A DNA stretch of 51,423 bases from Anaerolineae bacterium (GTDB lineage: Bacteria; Chloroflexota; Anaerolineae; Aggregatilineales; Phototrophicaceae): positions 1-51,423 of the forward strand of contig JABWBO010000056.1 of assembly GCA_013360465.1 (NCBI GenBank), read 5' to 3'. Below are positions 50,173 through 51,423 of the stretch, in pieces; within the stretch, counting starts at the first letter, position 1; every line of letters begins with the position of its first letter. Position numbers and translations under genes: made by a program. The notes under the pieces were generated by a model. That model was not told where the DNA came from. It saw only the letters and a program-made list of their open reading frames with translations, and ran no database searches.

Positions 50173-50691
50173 CTAGACCTCGAATTCCTTGACGATCTGC
50201 GCCACCCACGCCTGAAGGCGGGCGGAGGTCTTTTCCGACTGACCCTCTTCATCGACGCCCAGCCCCAGGAACAAGTCTTCGACCTGCGCCTTGGACTCGT
50301 TGAACTGATATTCCCTGGTGGACCACATGCCCCACAGTTGCGCGCCGCAGTCCATGAGATCATCCGCCAGCGTGCCGACGGCGTCCAGGAAGTTGAAACC
50401 ATAACCGTTCTGGTCGCCCAGCCCGAAGATGGCGACTTTCTTGCCCTTCATGTCCTTGCCCTTGAGCTTGGGCACGAAGATCGCCCAGTCGTCCTGAAGC
50501 TGACCGGTGTTCCAGGTCGGAATCCCACAGATGAGATACTGATAGCCGAGGAACTGTTCCGGCGAGGTGCTGCCGATATTGGCAATATCGACCAGCCCCG
50601 GCTTCGCCTTGTCGAACAGGTCTTTCATCTGATAGGCGACCGCCTCGGTCTTGCCCGTGCTGCTGCCGTAAAACAAACCGATCTGACCCAT
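50173..50691 (-). CDS. Flavodoxin, long-chain type
   Basis: A 172-residue FMN-binding electron carrier. It begins GQIGLFYGSSTGKTEAVA, in which SSTGKTE forms the phosphate loop, then GIPTWNTGQLQDDW (Trp stacking on FMN) and FGLGDQNGYGFNFLDAVG with the long-chain insertion. The usual loop has Asn where Lys occurs here (TGKTE rather than TGNTE), a mild oddity also seen in some cyanobacterial types. The ATG at 50691 follows AGGAGAG; an earlier in-frame start would add 22 untypical residues. The likely role is a ferredoxin substitute under low iron. Confidence 0.92.
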   Translation of the reverse strand: MGQIGLFYGSSTGKTEAVAYQMKDLFDKAKPGLVDIANIGSTSPEQFLGYQYLICGIPTWNTGQLQDDWAIFVPKLKGKDMKGKKVAIFGLGDQNGYGFNFLDAVGTLADDLMDCGAQLWGMWSTREYQFNESKAQVEDLFLGLGVDEEGQSEKTSARLQAWVAQIVKEFEV

Positions 50692-50795
50692 GACGCTGCT
50701 CTCTCCTGCGACTCGCTGTGTGATAGACGGGATGAGCGCCCGCCCGCGACATGCCAATAGTTTAACCCACGCCGACGGCGCTTGGGCAGATCAAA

Positions 50796-51423
50796 TCACG
50801 CCAGAATCGGACGATCCGGGTCGATCAGCCGTGCGCCCAGGGCGATCAGCGTGCGGTTGCCGCCGGCGGGCAGATCGAGCGTGTAGACCTGCCGCCCCAG
50901 GTCCAGGGCGCGCCGGGCGGCGTGCATCGCCCCGCCGTCGTCGTTGGATTCGACCACGATGACGGCGCGGCACAAAGCGGCGATGATGCGGTTGCGCGCC
51001 ACCAGCCGCGCGGCGGTCGTCCCGGCGTCGGGGTGCGCCGCGCTGACGACTGCGCCCCGCTGCACCCGCAGAATCTTCTCCACCAGATGGGCATTTTCCG
51101 GGGGATAAATCTGGCGGATGCCGCCGCCCAACACGGCGACCGTCGTCCCCTCGGCGATCAGCGCGCCGGTGTGGGCGAGGGTATCGACGCCGCGCGCCAG
51201 CCCGCTGACGATGACGACACCCGCGCGCGCCAGGCCATCGGCCAACGCTCTTGCGTTCTCCAGGCCATCCCGCGAGGCCGTGCGGCAGCCGACGATCGCA
51301 ATCGATGGCGTGGAAAAGCCGGGGAGGTGCGCGGCATCGCCACGGATCCACAGTCGGTCAGGCGGCGTCGGAATGTGAGCGAGGCGCTCGGGAAAAGGAC
51401 GCGCTCCGAGCGGAATGCAGACG
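50796..51423 (-). CDS. dprA: DNA-processing protein DprA (Smf), C-terminal part, cut by right edge
   Basis: The reading frame is open from the right edge to the stop at 50796-50798, so the start lies beyond the window. The visible 208 residues cover the Rossmann-like DprA domain: LWIRGDAAHLPGF, IAIVGCRTASRDGLENA (the single-strand DNA-binding core), VSGLARGVDTLAHTGAL, TTVAVLGGGIRQIYPPEN and RNRIIAALCRAVIVVES. DprA loads RecA on incoming single-stranded DNA in natural transformation. The glycine SG of the usual SGSLxTA is replaced (DDGGAMHAAR). A C-terminal winged domain is absent: the protein ends soon after PDRPILA. Confidence 0.88.
   Translation of the reverse strand, partial: VCIPLGARPFPERLAHIPTPPDRLWIRGDAAHLPGFSTPSIAIVGCRTASRDGLENARALADGLARAGVVIVSGLARGVDTLAHTGALIAEGTTVAVLGGGIRQIYPPENAHLVEKILRVQRGAVVSAAHPDAGTTAARLVARNRIIAALCRAVIVVESNDDGGAMHAARRALDLGRQVYTLDLPAGGNRTLIALGARLIDPDRPILA

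Overview
The window is high-GC bacterial chromosomal DNA, densely packed with about 44 protein genes on both strands. I found no rRNA, tRNA, CRISPR array, phage module or replication origin. Gene content points by inference, not proof, to a free-living member of the Chloroflexota such as Anaerolineae. It includes a DUF4388 protein beside a small Ras/MglA-like GTPase, an AfsR-type wHTH-BTAD-NB-ARC-TPR regulator, several glycoside hydrolases, a long-chain flavodoxin, and an acyl-ACP-reductase-like dehydrogenase of the kind best known from cyanobacteria.

Left part (1-13.2 kb): the end of an unknown membrane protein and a GNAT acetyltransferase are followed by a five-gene + strand run at 1258-6048. 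That run is DUF4388 protein, small GTPase, alpha/beta hydrolase, left-handed beta-helix protein and acyl-ACP-reductase-like oxidoreductase. A convergent DtxR/MntR metalloregulator, a GH2 beta-mannosidase, a polytopic membrane protein and an orphan CHASE4/HAMP/PAS histidine kinase follow.

Middle (13.2-28.4 kb): a secreted protein, an M3 oligopeptidase, dnaN, an ABC-2 exporter pair, a GH29 fucosidase-GH51 arabinofuranosidase pair, a NapH-like iron-sulfur membrane protein, an SDR, a small conserved protein overlapping a YcaQ-like DNA glycosylase, and an ornithine-decarboxylase-like enzyme.

Right part (28.8-51.4 kb): an AT-richer type II restriction-modification pair (C5-cytosine methyltransferase plus probable PD-(D/E)XK endonuclease) sits directly behind ridA-der on the same strand. 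Then come a YtxH protein, a UPF0261/PEP-hydrolase pair equivalent to the two halves of plant Tm-1, a wHTH regulator with a clear promoter and operator, the AfsR-like regulator, a Uma2 nuclease, DUF1801, DUF1684, a PLP decarboxylase, a fumarylacetoacetase-family hydrolase, an HtrA protease, a secreted SH3 protein, a truncated cupin gene, a MerR/DUF1772 pair, a membrane-anchored hydrolase, flavodoxin and the end of dprA.

The least expected layer is non-coding: at least four families of small, gene-free, terminally inverted repeats. One family (four copies at 13.6, 20.1, 28.7 and 47.2 kb) has ends GGCTGTTCCA and apparent TTA/TAA target duplications. It provides the stop codon of two genes and lies beside a truncated one. 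A second family (9.8 and 34.0 kb) abuts gene starts. A third (9.7, 20.0 and 27.1 kb) is partly nested with the first. A single element at 1.0 kb is flanked by a 7-bp direct repeat. These look like IS-derived miniature elements that have reshaped gene ends in this genome.
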